Source: Macrolepiota albuminosa
Lineage: Eukaryota; Basidiomycota; Agaricomycetes; Agaricales; Agaricaceae
Assembly (NCBI GenBank): GCA_027475525.1
Contig: JAMWFC010000077.1
Coordinates: 682,001-746,000, forward strand
Direction of reading: 5' to 3'
Length of the DNA stretch: 64,000 nucleotides
Shown: positions 35,426-46,381 of the stretch, piece after piece
Layout: every line of letters begins with the position of its first letter
How positions within the stretch are numbered: position 1 is the stretch's first letter
Made by a program: the position numbers and the translations under genes
The notes under the pieces: generated by a model
The model's database searches: none
Told to the model about the DNA's origin: nothing
What the model saw: only the letters and a program-made list of their open reading frames with translations

Positions 35426-37172
35426 ATGAGATATCTTCTGACAGCTACTGCGTTTCTTATCTTGTTTGCATGCCTCGTCACAGCCAACGATTTTGCGGGA
35501 GCTAATTCTTATTTCCTGCATACCCTTTCGGTACTTCCTACAAACAAGCATACCGAGTTAAATTCTGACAAAATCAGGCGGCTGACCGCGCTGATGTTCT
35601 CGATGCAATGCAGAGTGCCGATATGAAATGTCCGAAATAGCTTTATTGAAAGTTTGGTCATTGACGTGAAGATGTGATGTAGTGTTGCGTCTCTTTATCA
35701 CACGCGTGGAAGCTGGTGCGAAAGGTTCTACCGCACAAGCCGTTAACGACCTCGAGACTATTGCCGGTCAGTTCCTTGTTCAAAAAGATGTATTTACCTC
35801 AAGCTTTCCATATAGTTGGGTCTTATGATGACACAATCCTCACGCAAATTGACGTTCTGGCCTCCGAAGCTCATTCTCGTGGTACCTTCTTTGATGAGAC
35901 TGTCGTATTTGACGCCTTTGACTTCAGATTCAATGCACAGATATAAAGTTGATCATAGCTATGCATGACCGGTGAGTACCTACCATTTGCAGAACAATGT
36001 TGGTAGGAACGCTTTAGGTATGCCCTGGGATGCTGGGACACAGATGCATATGTAGCGAAATATGACCTTCCGGTCACCGGATGCGTGAACGGTGTTCCGG
36101 ATTCGTCCACCTTCTATACTAATGCGAACGCGATTGCTGATGTATTTCTTTCGGTTCTGATTTTCGAACAGAAAATTGACCTATCTTTCAGTTCGACAAT
36201 CGTTTGAAACACATCCTGAACTTTCAGTCCCCATCATTCGGTGTTCCCTGGAACAAATTGTCAGGCATGTCATTCCATGAACTGGAGTATAGCCCGCTAC
36301 TTCATACTCTAAATCAGACGCTATTTTCTCTTTTGAGATTCAGAATGAAGGTGCTTCTAGGGGATATTATCATCTAACGTCTGATCCTCATGAATGACAG
36401 CCATGGGCCACATGGATCAGATTGCTCCTGACTGGTGGTATTATACGTGTTTAATTCGTTTTCTGGGTCTTCCATATTGTTTCAATATAGGTGTGGTCGA
36501 GCGAATGTCATTCGCTCTGTTCTTGGGAACACTGGGATCCAAATCTCCACAGGGGGAGGAACTGATTTACCAACGTCGACGCAATCTCAGTTCTTCAGGT
36601 AGAAGTCTCGTTAAATTTAAGATCACTTCTAGTCAAAACGGATTTTCCTGTAGCTGCCCTGATCTGCAGATCGTGGCAATCCATGATTACAATCTCGACC
36701 CAAATTACGTAGCTACCAACATTGACGCAGTTAAAGGGATATCTCTTAGTTCGGGGAAACGCCTTCTATATGAAGAGTTCGGTGCTTTGGGAAGCACCAA
36801 ACAGAGCCAGATACAGACGGTCACGGATACTTTGATATCTGCACGTCTTCCTGACACTTCGTGTTACACCAGTAACTTACCTATCTAACTATAGACAGGA
36901 GTACCGTGGATGTACTGGGAGGTGGGTCTTGATTAATTTCCCTATCTTCAACCTAGCCTATTGCCTGGATCACAAGTTGATCAAGCCAGGCACCGGGGCA
37001 TCGAACTACGAGGTAAAATCAGAATCTACAAATCCCCCAGATTTACTCACCGGTCTGTCTATGGTAGGTATGGACCGACGAACCATCTTGGGGTACTATT
37101 CAATCCCAGTCTATCGCCACAAGGCAGCATATCGGTGAATATGGTTGGCCGGAAATCGATGGCGGTGCTTGA
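35426..37172 (+). CDS. Secreted glycoside hydrolase family 5 protein (mannanase-like)
   Basis: ATG at 35426 with signal peptide MRYLLTATAFLILFACLVTA. Splicing of about a dozen short introns (for example 35540-35580, 35768-35811 and 35991-36040) gives the sequence order FAGANSYFLHTL, ADRADVLDAMQSADMK, LRLFITRVEAGAKGST, VGSYDDTILTQIDVL, KLIIAMHDRYALGCWDADAY, FSFEIQNEG, GGGTDLPTSTQSQFF, VAIHDYNLDPNYVATN, KRLLYEEFGALGS, then PWMYWEV and a short tail to TGA at 37170. This is the GH5 clan-A pattern: the Glu of QNE is the expected acid/base and the Glu in YEEFG the expected nucleophile. Agaricomycete homologues are secreted polysaccharide hydrolases, commonly annotated as endo-beta-1,4-mannanase or glucanase; substrate not determinable. 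Exon joins near the 3' end are less certain. Confidence 0.85.
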
Positions 37173-37827
37173 ATACTTGATGTTCGCGGCTTGAAGGTCC
37201 GAGTTTTTGGGGCATCGACTGCAGTATCGGGTATCTAGCTCGTGTAAACACTGGATATTTGGCTTTCATTCATTGTGTAAATTGACTTTCATTCCATCTG
37301 AAGAGATCAAAGTATCCTCATGTTTAAAGATTAAAGATTAGTATGGAATATCTAAGAACTTGCGAGTCATTGCCACCGAATTGATGACGGAGGTTGAGGC
37401 TTCTCTATGTTAACTCCTAGACTTTGCATTGAGACAAAAAACGTCTTAAAAGAAGACATCAGATTTCATATTGATTGTGTCACTTGACGAGTTTCCTGCC
37501 CATTAAGTGGCAGGCTGGTACAGAGGTTGCGGACGCTTTGGGTTGGGTTCTGACAACGAATGAGATTTTGTTCAACCGAGAAAGTTTCGATATAATGTAG
37601 AGCGAAACTTGTTCATTGATGCCTAACATAAGTTTCTTCGATATTGCCCAAGTACGGACCAATTTTGCACATTAGTTGACGCCTGCGTCATCGGTTCAAC
37701 GCAAATTACGTTTCATACAAGAGGACGGTTTTGGTAAGAGCATTGGCCAACATGATAGATATGTAAAGACCAATCGTCCTGTTTCACAAAAATTACTTCG
37801 CCAATTGATACATTTACAGTAGCCTGA
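37173..37827. other. Convergent intergenic interval
   Basis: 3' ends of the GH5 gene and the YIPF-type gene face each other. No other feature is supported. Confidence 0.4.
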
Positions 37828-39044
37828 TCATAACATAAAAAGCGCCCTTTGGGCTAGTGCGGCGGTTGCGTTAGCTGCCGGAGCATCACCGCCAGGGATG
37901 GGGATATCAGCGCCTATCTTCTCGACGACATAGTAACTAAAAAAGAGGACTTTGAACGTTAGTGCCAATGCTGCATGGAGAACTGCAATAACGATAATGA
38001 TGAGGCGAGTCGCCTTTGCTTCGGCCTGGTGTTCAGATTGTTGTTGAGATACACACTGTATGATAAAGGGAAGAGCAAAACACTCACAGAAGCAAGGACT
38101 GGGTAAACGTTCATGACGAGGAAGTAGCCCGAAGAGGCGAACGCAAGGAATACTAGCACCCATCGCATGATGGGGACAGGGATTACACAAAGTATCTGCG
38201 GATAATTTAAGAGGGACTGGAAGGGCAGAGACCATAAGAAACGCACAGAAACAGGTATCCAGACAAATTGGGAATAACCCCACACCGCAACCGCCTCGAC
38301 GATGCTCCATTCCCCGACACCCAGATACCGTAAGCCAAGCCAAAGCAGCACGGGAAGGCCGATCCCGTAGGTGTACACAATCGTTACTGCAACGGAGAGT
38401 AGAGTAAAATCATAGTCGTATTCTGTCCCAGGAGCGGAAAGGTATGCCGATATTGAAGCTGCGAGACTCGACGACAAGAAGAGGGTAAAAATAAGAGTTG
38501 TTAGAGTCCAAAAAGGACCGTAAAGATCTGCAGGATTAAGGTGTGTAGAGAGGTAATTTGTGGATGTTGGAATGAGGGTGGCATAACACCTTTTCAATAC
38601 CTGGTTTGAGTAAACATCACATTATCCGTTACCAGATGTCCGGAAACATACTGTCTGTGTGTCCACATCAAAATATTGTTGGTAGTACTCGACTGTCCAA
38701 AAGCCTCCCGTGGCTTTGCGCTGTTCCTGGAGGTACCCTGCTTGATAGTCAGCCTAATGCTGTTCACATGGTGGAAACGTGACAAACCGTACCTCTGTCT
38801 GCGTTGCCTAGACCCGGGGATCTCCCTTGCGACCGCGAGTTGCCATCTCCAGCACCTCCATCTGCACCGAGGAAAGCTGAGATAAACATGATAAGCGGTT
38901 GCACAAAGTCATATTGAGAACACCTTGCATTTGAATTGCAAGCCCTCAGGGCCTTCCTCAAGCCTCTAGAAAGACAGTTAACGACAGGGTCGGGTCAGCA
39001 AAGGAGAAACTCACGTCGTCAGCCTCGACCTGAACGTAGGCCAT
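37828..39044 (-). CDS. YIPF1/2-type Yip1-domain Golgi membrane protein
   Basis: Start at 39044 (MAYVQVEADD, donor GTGAGT). Short exons encode a hydrophilic N-terminus (RLEEGPEGLQF, FLGADGGAGDGNSRSQG, ADYQAGYLQEQRKATGGFW, TVEYYQQYFDVDT), then the Yip1 domain TVLKRCYATLIPTSTNYL, NPADLYGPFWTLTTLIFTLF and four to five hydrophobic segments through 37959. After an intron with GTGAGT donor (about 38023-38085), ATRLIIIVIAVLHAALALTF provides the last membrane segment and the protein ends ALAQRALFML, TGA at 37828. The phrase DLYGPFW and the pattern of about five transmembrane segments are typical of the YIPF1/YIPF2 branch, which acts in ER-Golgi trafficking with Rab GTPases. Confidence 0.88.
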
Positions 39045-40250
39045 CGTGGGTGGAAACGCGAAACAGAAGTTGTGGTGGTAGGACACGATTCAATTCCACG
39101 TGACACGAACATCGTAACGCCACTACTCGCGATTGTCATTAAAACTGCGCTGCTCCTTGCGAACGTTCTGGATCAGACACATGCTCACTTAGCAGGAATT
39201 TGGTGCAGACCACGATTCCTGGGCAATTCACCGCGCGGGAAACGCTGTTTTCAGAAGCTTGTTCAATACTGTTCCTGCTGGTGCTATAGTTTTCTTTACT
39301 GCGCAGTGTTCATCTTTTCCAGGCTCGCGGGCCGCACTGTTTTTGATGTGTATACACAATATCTTTTTATTCTGGTATCGTCTATGGGTCCGTTGTATAC
39401 AGGAATCGTCAAGAAAGGTCAAGGCCAATATATCCGCATGCTTAGACATCTTCAGTCGCAGGGCATTCAAAAAAGTGACATTAGTCCTCACGTGGCGTAC
39501 AAGTACCCTGTATGCACGGATCGTCGGTTTTGACTTTGAATATGACCCCACCTGCATCTCATCTCTCTGTAAACAGATATGTGCGGATTTTTGAACCAAC
39601 TCGCGCTTCACGGAATCCTTAAGGTCTTCCTCCACAAAATTTGCTTCACGATGCCCCTGCACCTCGATTCACTCCGTCGTTGGTTTTTGCGGCATACAAT
39701 GCGTTACCTGTTGAGAGTGTTGTTTCTCCGATGTGTGCCCGTCTTGTGTTGTCGCGATCTTCATTTATATTTATATATCTTGAAATCCTTTTGGAGTGGT
39801 TTCCCTTTGTCGAGGTGATAGTAGCAACGCTACTCCTACTGAACTTCGCCCGTGTTCATCTCACGAGTTCCTTCCACCCAGTTATCTTCTTTGGCATTGC
39901 AATTGTTATCTCTGCGGAAACATCGCTGTAACTGCTAAGGAAGCTCTACGTCCTCACGGGTACAGAAGATTACTTAAAGTTATCATTAACATCTTTATAT
40001 GGGTACATCCATCATTGATTTGCGAATAGCTTTTTATAGTTCATGCTATCAATATCTTTGTCTATGCTACCTTCGACCGTTTAGTCCCAAATAATGTCCA
40101 GACTCCTTTGTCTATTACTGATTTCGGCGCATGCATCACTTCATTCTGAATAATGTTTCTTGACGCGTACTAGTTACTATATAGTCATTCCTCAAACATA
40201 ACCATATCTGACAGCAAAATCATTGTTCCTTTCGACGCATCTCTGTACAT
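39045..40250. other. Interval with unassigned ORFs between the YIPF-type gene and the MITE
   Basis: The plus-strand ORFs 39072-39533 and 39641-39931 (hydrophobic) and the minus-strand ORF 39662-39228 overlap one another. None has a motif I recognise, and I cannot choose among them. Confidence 0.3.
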
Positions 40251-40251
40251 A

Positions 40252-40529
40252 CAGCCGTTTTCACAACGTTAGACCCCTTCGACTTCGGCTCCTTGTTTAG
40301 TTGTTCAGCTTCTGCCGGGCTTGCCGGGATACGACCAATCAGTATAACCATGTATGGTCGTATCCCGGCGAACCCGGCAGAAGCTGAACAAGGAGCCAAA
40401 GTCGAAGGGGTCTATCGTTATGGTTATGAAGTAATACCCTGAATGGCCGTGTCCCGGCAAACCCGGCAGAAGCTGAACAACTAAACAAGGAGCCAAGGTC
40501 GAAGGAGTCTATCGTTTTGAAAACGGCTG
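40252..40529. mobile_element. MITE with long terminal inverted repeats and TA target duplication (mariner-like), three-armed
   Basis: The ends CAGCCGTTTTC...AAACGGCTG are inverted repeats flanked by TA on both sides (40250-40251, 40530-40531). The left arm (40252-40338) and the reverse complement of the right arm (about 40443-40529) agree over more than 80 bp with few mismatches, and both include CTTGTTTAGTTGTTCAGCTT. A third copy of the right-arm type lies between them (about 40352-40425) and lacks 8 bp. The first two arms form a near-perfect hairpin (GGGATACGACCA/TGGTCGTATCCC). No coding capacity. TA flanks point to a Tc1/mariner-type transposase acting in trans. Confidence 0.88.
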
Positions 40530-40707
40530 TAAAGCCCCTATTATGAGTGGTTCCAATATCACGTGGAGCTTCTGGTCCGACTTTAATGGACTTCGACTTT
40601 CCAAATGACAATGAAACAAAGGAACACGTGAACCAATACTTTAATTTTCGGACCGGTTCCTTAGGAAGATTCTCTTTTAATACGCCACAGATAACGCCCG
40701 TTTTCAG

Positions 40708-43508
40708 GTGATGTCGCGTCCAGAGGAAGCCAAAACCCGAGAAACAGGGTCAGTCAGCAACGACGGCGCGAAACATAAACAAGAATACGAAATCTCGCGT
40801 GATTGGAGTAGAGAGCAGGATCCGCGATGGATAGCTATAGAGCCACCATCTAGCTCGCATAGGGCACGTAAGCAATTACTCTATGATATTTCCGACTCTG
40901 TGGTGACACATTCTCGAGTATAGCACACAGTCAATCACTATCTCCCAACCCTCCATCTTTCACAGACTCTCAGTTTGACATCATACTCCGGAGACAAAGG
41001 CCACGTCCCAGGGATGGCGGAGGGCGCAAATCGACCACCTTACCTTCACGATTTCTGCACCTACCAAATGACTTCGAATTTGCAGGATGGGGTTCCTTGA
41101 CGCGTATTTCTCTCACCGAAGAGGACCGGAATGCAGGAGATAATCGCCTCCGCGAAATACGTCGTCAACATGTTCTTGGCCAGTTTACTGCCAGTGCTCT
41201 GGCAGGAAACGCGGTTTTAGGAAGTGTTTTCTATGCTCTTCCTGCCGTTGTCGCAGTTTCCTCTGTATAGTATGTCATACCTCCTATCAGTCTTTTCCTT
41301 TCATACAAATTCCGAACAGTTCTCCCATATCTCTCTTCATTGCTAGCCTTGTATTATGTCTATGGCGTCCCATCATGGAAGAACTTGGGTCTGCCCTTCC
41401 GTTGTCCGGTGCTCCTTACACCTACATGTCAGTCATGATGGTCTCAGATTTTGTCCTCAATAACTAATTCAAACGACAAAGTCTCAACGTCTCTTCAAAG
41501 TCCTTTGCTCTGGTTGGAGCTGCCCTTTTGTTACTAGACTTTGCTTCTACATCAGTAGTATCCGCCGCCACCGCTGCGTCATACCTTGCCGGGGAGGGAA
41601 AACTGTTTCTTTCGGAACACATCCTCGCTATTTTGGTTTTAGTTGTTTTGACAATTGTCAGCCTATCGGGCGTAAAGGAAAGTGCCAGGATAGCTCTGGT
41701 TGTATTATTATTTCACGTCAGTCATGTCCCTTCACAATGGCCCAATTTTGTCAAAACTCTCCATAGATGGGAACAATGTTGGCTCTTATTCTCTCATCTT
41801 GTGTGCACTTGGGAAAGTCTGGTTTACAACAGCTACGCGACAACTGGAGTATTGGGAGAGCTTCTTCCAGCTCTGTTGCGCATGACATTTTCAATGGTGT
41901 GTGCTTAGGCATGTTGGGTCTCACTGGTTTTGAATGTGAGTGAAATGGTGGTGGTCCTACGATGTCTTCGACGTACGCGTCTTTTACAGGTACTCCGTCT
42001 TATATTGGACGAATCAGAAAGGGTTACCTTCCACTTGTCCTGAGAAATTTACATATCCCAGCTATCGTCCTGAACAGTGCGATTATGTTTCTCGTCCTGG
42101 CTGTGGTTCCTCTCAAGACTATTCTTCAAGAATCTAATATACTCAGCATACTAGCTCAAACAGTACGAGTGTCTTTCTCACTTACACCACACGTTAGTGG
42201 CCTTACGATGCGTTCAAGACGGCGGGCAAGTGGCTTCGAATTTGGATCGTGTTTGATGCCTTCATAGTCCTATGTGGCGGTGTTCTGACTGGTACGATCT
42301 TTCCTTGATTATCTGGGTCCTAGACACAGTTATTCATCTTGTTACCTAGGAATACTGAGCGCATGCGAACTTTTAGAACAGTTGGCACTCCACAGGGTGC
42401 TCCCGAAATTTTTCCTCCGCATGATGCCAAGGACTGAGTCATTATATATCTCCGTTTTATCCTTCATGGTGTTTGGCCTCATCCTATATGCCAGTGCTGG
42501 AGCCACTCTGAGTGTAATATCACAAATGTACGAAGCCAGTGTTCGATCATGTCTGTCGTGACTCCTTCCCTTATTGTGATCACAAATAGGTTTTCCCTCG
42601 TATGGCTGACAGTCATGGCACTGTTTCCGTTCACACTCCTCTTGCTGAAGTTCAACCGCAGGCGCTTACCTAGGTCCTCCCACACACCTCTGATAGTGAT
42701 TTTTGCGGCCATTCTTGTATCTATCGCTGTTTTTGCTGGTAACATCGCTATTAATACTTCCACCGCTGGGTAAGATGTCTTTAATTTCCGTGAAACTTCA
42801 TAAATTGATGAGCTCCTAGCTACTTTTCAGCCTATTTTCTTGGAATTGTTGTCATATTTACCGCAACGCAAAACAAAATCCACCTTTTGCGATGGGTGTA
42901 CTGGGCATACGATCAGTATCCGTGCCTTCACTCGTTCAAGCTAACTAAGACATGGAATACCAAACTCATTGACTTGATGACAAACTTGAAACGCCAACCA
43001 GTTTGTATCCTAGTTAAAAGCGACGAGGTACGTATTTTGAATAAGCTTTTGAGTGGGTTTACCAACAAGGTGGATCGTGACAGATTAACCATATGTTCCA
43101 TATGATTTTATATGTGAGCAAAAACGAAGAGACGTCATGCGTGAAGATGATCTATTTTAACGAAGAAGAGACTGGGATCCCCTCTGAGTTGGAGGCCAAT
43201 GCTAAAAGTCGGCCTTTTCACATCGTTGTCCTCGCCTTCTTTACTGATCAACATTTATTTCGCTATAGTTCTTGATGAAGCATTCCCGGAGATTACAGTA
43301 GACCTTGTGAGTTATCAGTATACTTCTTTCAGGTATAATAATTGTATTATCATCCAAGATAATCGTTAATGCCCCCTTTGACCCGTCCAACGTCATTGCG
43401 TTATCACACCGGCTCCAAATATCAACATCATTGATGTTCATGGCCTGCCCAGGTTCTAAATTTCCTCATTCTATCGCAGAGTTCGGTACGCGGATCATTT
43501 CCATCTAA
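40708..43508 (+). CDS. APC-superfamily amino-acid transporter with cytosolic C-terminal domain
   Basis: Start at 40708 (MSRPEEAKTRETGSVSND). An intron at 40868-40923 (GTAAGC...TATAG) restores the frame into PPSFTDSQFDIILRR and then the first membrane segment ASALAGNAVLGSVFYALPAV. Later segments include EELGSALPLSGAPYTYM, SEHILAILVLVVLTIVSLSG, NGVCLGMLGLTGFE, IPAIVLNSAIMFLVLAVVPL, VLPKFFLRMMPRTESLYIS and ILVSIAVFAGNIAI: about 12 hydrophobic helices as in the amino-acid/polyamine/organocation family. The C-terminal cytosolic part (VSKNEETSCVKMIYF, IPSELEANAK, LDEAFPEITVDL, AEFGTRIISI) is characteristic of large basidiomycete members. The stop is TAA at 43506. Around 12 introns; some joins are inferred. 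Substrate unknown. Confidence 0.82.
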
Positions 43509-43661
43509 TGTGGGACAAAAGAATTGTATATTGCTTTAATCATTTGTACTTGGACCGAAATGCACACTTCAGTTACCGATCACGTTCGGAAACTACGGCT
43601 ATTGACTGGTTCTAAACCAAAGAACAGCGGCCAAACGTATCAAGGGGAGGTCGTCCGTAAT

Positions 43662-45306
43662 TCAACTCAAGAAAACTGTGTAAGCGCTTTGAGAGAGATT
43701 CGTTAGGAGGACACATACTGCTGGTGAAGGTTTGTTATTTAAAATAACTTCGATTTTTTCCATGATTTCAGGAGTAAGCCGTGGGAGGACTGTCAGGGCT
43801 TCGAGGTTCTCCTTCAGCTGTTTCACAGACGATGCGCCGATAATGACTGTGGAAGTATTGGGGTTCTTAGCGACCCATGCAAGAGCTAAAGCTGCGGGAG
43901 TAGTTTGGAGTTCTAAGGATGGCTAAGTATATACCAAAGGACGGGGCAGCAGAGCAAGCAAGACTGTGAACTTACCCTCGGCAGCGAGCTTGGTGAGCTC
44001 CCGGACCTTGCGGATCTGCTCCTTACCTTCTTCCTGCTGAAGCAAAGACGCTCTCTTACGGAACATCTCCACTGTGGAATAGCGCGAATCCTCAGGGATG
44101 CCGTCGTTGTACTACGCACAATCTCATTAGTGGGAAAGCGTCTCCCCCAACAGGATGCGGGTGCGATCTACCTTTCCCGTGAGTAATCCAGAAGCAAGAG
44201 AAGAGAAAGTCGTTGTTCCAAGGCCATACTTTCTGTAAAGAGGACTAAAATGGTGTGTGAGCATAGCTCCATCGCAACCAGTGGAGATCTATCTTACTCG
44301 TATTCCTTCTCGGGACGCTCACGGCGAAACATACTGTCAACGTAGGATGAGACAAGTTAACATCATAGAATAGAGAAGACGAACTTATGTTGGCATTGCT
44401 CAGCAATGGGAGGAGTCAAGTTCAGCTTCTGAGCGACATCTACCAGATGACATGGTTGTAACATTGTGGTTGTGGAAAGATTCTGCCACTACTTACGATA
44501 TGCCTCTTCAATTTCCAAGGCACTCCATTCAGACGTGGCCCAGTAAAATGCCTAGTAGCACTGGTAAGGCAAAGAACATGTGGTTAAGGGAGATACTGAC
44601 CCAGCCTTTGTCTATGACGTAGTTGAATGCCCTCACAATTTCCTCCATGGGAACGGTGTTGTCGGGACGATGTGCGAAGATGACATCCACATAGTCCAAT
44701 TCGAGTCTTTGAAGGCTTTCTTTCGTGCCTTCGATGATACTAGATATCAATCGAATAAATGTCAGTGGATATATCCAGTGCTATAGTGCTCACTGTTTAC
44801 GCGACAGGCCGCTATCATTAGGGCCGGAGCGAACACCCCAGAATAATTTGGTTGTTATGATGAGATCTGTGCGACGAAAACCAAGTTCCTTGATCACACG
44901 GCCTCTAGTAAACCTCGATTGAGAAAGCGCAACAAGATGAATGCACTCCGTGATGCGCAACTCACATCTCAATTTCTGATCGTCCAGCAGCGTACGACTC
45001 CGCTGTGTCGATCATGTTGATTCCAGCATCAAATGCAGTCTTGATAATTTCCTGGCGAATCGTGTCAATTTAGCTCTCAAGAAGACAACAATGAGGTAGG
45101 TCACCTTGACAGGTTCTCCATGAAGAGCATCACCCAACGTCAACCCTTCCAAATGATTCATCCATCAGTATACCCATCTTAGATCAGCGCTACACCTTAC
45201 ATGCTCCGAGGGAAAAGAGAGGCACGCGCAGGCCGCTAGGACCGAGGCGCCTAAAAGGCATGTTCTTGGGATCGAACTCATGGAGGACGATTTGCTCAGA
45301 AACCAT
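43662..45306 (-). CDS. Aldo/keto reductase, voltage-gated K+ channel beta-subunit-like branch
   Basis: Start at 45306 ([20 protein letters not shown]). Spliced exons give [178 protein letters not shown] and [20 protein letters not shown]. The AKR tetrad is visible: Asp and Tyr in DTAESY, Lys in TTK and His in AHRPD. NADPH-dependent carbonyl reductase by family; fungal members of this branch are soluble. It is convergent with the APC gene; the exact C-terminus (stop at 43662 or 43667) depends on a last intron. Confidence 0.88.
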
Positions 45307-46381
45307 TGTGGTCTTTGCTGACAGAGAGGACTGATGACCTGGGAAGAAGAAAGGGTCTGACCATGAAAACTTGACTGCATTGGTGAACGGGCCGTGACAA
45401 TGGCAATCAGATCCGGATGCAAAATTATCGGAATACTCTTAAATTATCACTCTCCTTCTGCGAATATACCCTATATTACCCATTGCGAGTTAGACTCTCA
45501 CTTAGGCTTTTTAGTCCTTCTCTTTGGCCTCTGAGCATCATTTGACAAGATCATGAGCTATCATTGACTCACGTTCCTTGGAAATCTATGGATGCGAAGA
45601 TGAATCTTTTTAAAAAATCCATTAATTGCGTGCACGGAACGCCTGGCGTTATGTTGCACGGTACTACCTACAGTAACTCACTTGTACAAGAGCCACTGGA
45701 TTCCACGCCCCCCCGCGTACGCGTAGATTGAGCGGGCCCGATGCTTCCCAACATCGTTTAGGCAGCTTTCCCCTAGTAAGCCCTGAGTGAATGAAGAGTC
45801 GACCGGTAGTGGGTACCAGTGGTAAGGGGGGTGTGCATACTAGGGCTCGCAGAGGGAGCTGTAACGCTACTCCAGGTGATATTCTGCATCAGACTCCGTC
45901 TGCAGATTACATTTCCTTATGAGTATGGCTACCAGAGATCGAGTCCACTTAATAGGAAGAGCTCGTTCTCTCACTGTACTTACCCCACTCCTGTCTGCCC
46001 GAGAACTTCGATGACATTAACAGCCTGAAAAAAAATATCCAAAACATCGGTCACTGGTGTTGAGTTGAAATACTTTCGAAGGATTTCATCATTGATGCGT
46101 TTTGAACACTCAGATGCGATTGAGTCTGCTTATATTGCATTAGGTCTACATCGGCTCCTCATATTTATACCTACAACGCGTGCTCCGTCATGATGAGAGA
46201 ATAAAGAATGTCAAGTCGAACGCAATATATAAGGCGAGAAATGATGCATTGCTAGTTATTCAGGACGTGAAATGACTCCTTATTCGGATGTCAGGCGTGG
46301 ATATTGTCTCGCCAGAGGGACTGGATTCGGCAGATCGTTAGGTATATGGATGCAATGCGAAGGTCGTGGAGTACTTGCGAT
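45307..46381. other. Intergenic interval
   Basis: Contains a GC-rich patch near 45708-45740 and small ORFs with no features. I see no gene. Confidence 0.4.

Noticed and set aside
35426..37172. GH5 locus looked like a pseudogene with many stops
   Set aside because: Splicing short introns restores nearly the full catalytic domain with both Glu residues, so stops lie in introns.
37828..38343. Long minus-strand ORF of 171 residues
   Set aside because: Overlaps the YIPF-type gene in another frame; only its 3' portion (the last exon) is real.
39228..39662. Minus-strand ORF of 144 residues
   Set aside because: Overlaps hydrophobic plus-strand ORFs, no motif, no clear splice structure; left as unassigned.
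40252..40530. Repeats considered as a CRISPR array
   Set aside because: Inverted arms with TA flanks fit a MITE; there are no spaced direct repeats and this is a eukaryote.
45680..45800. GC-rich patch considered as rRNA fragment
   Set aside because: No rRNA motif or secondary structure recognisable.
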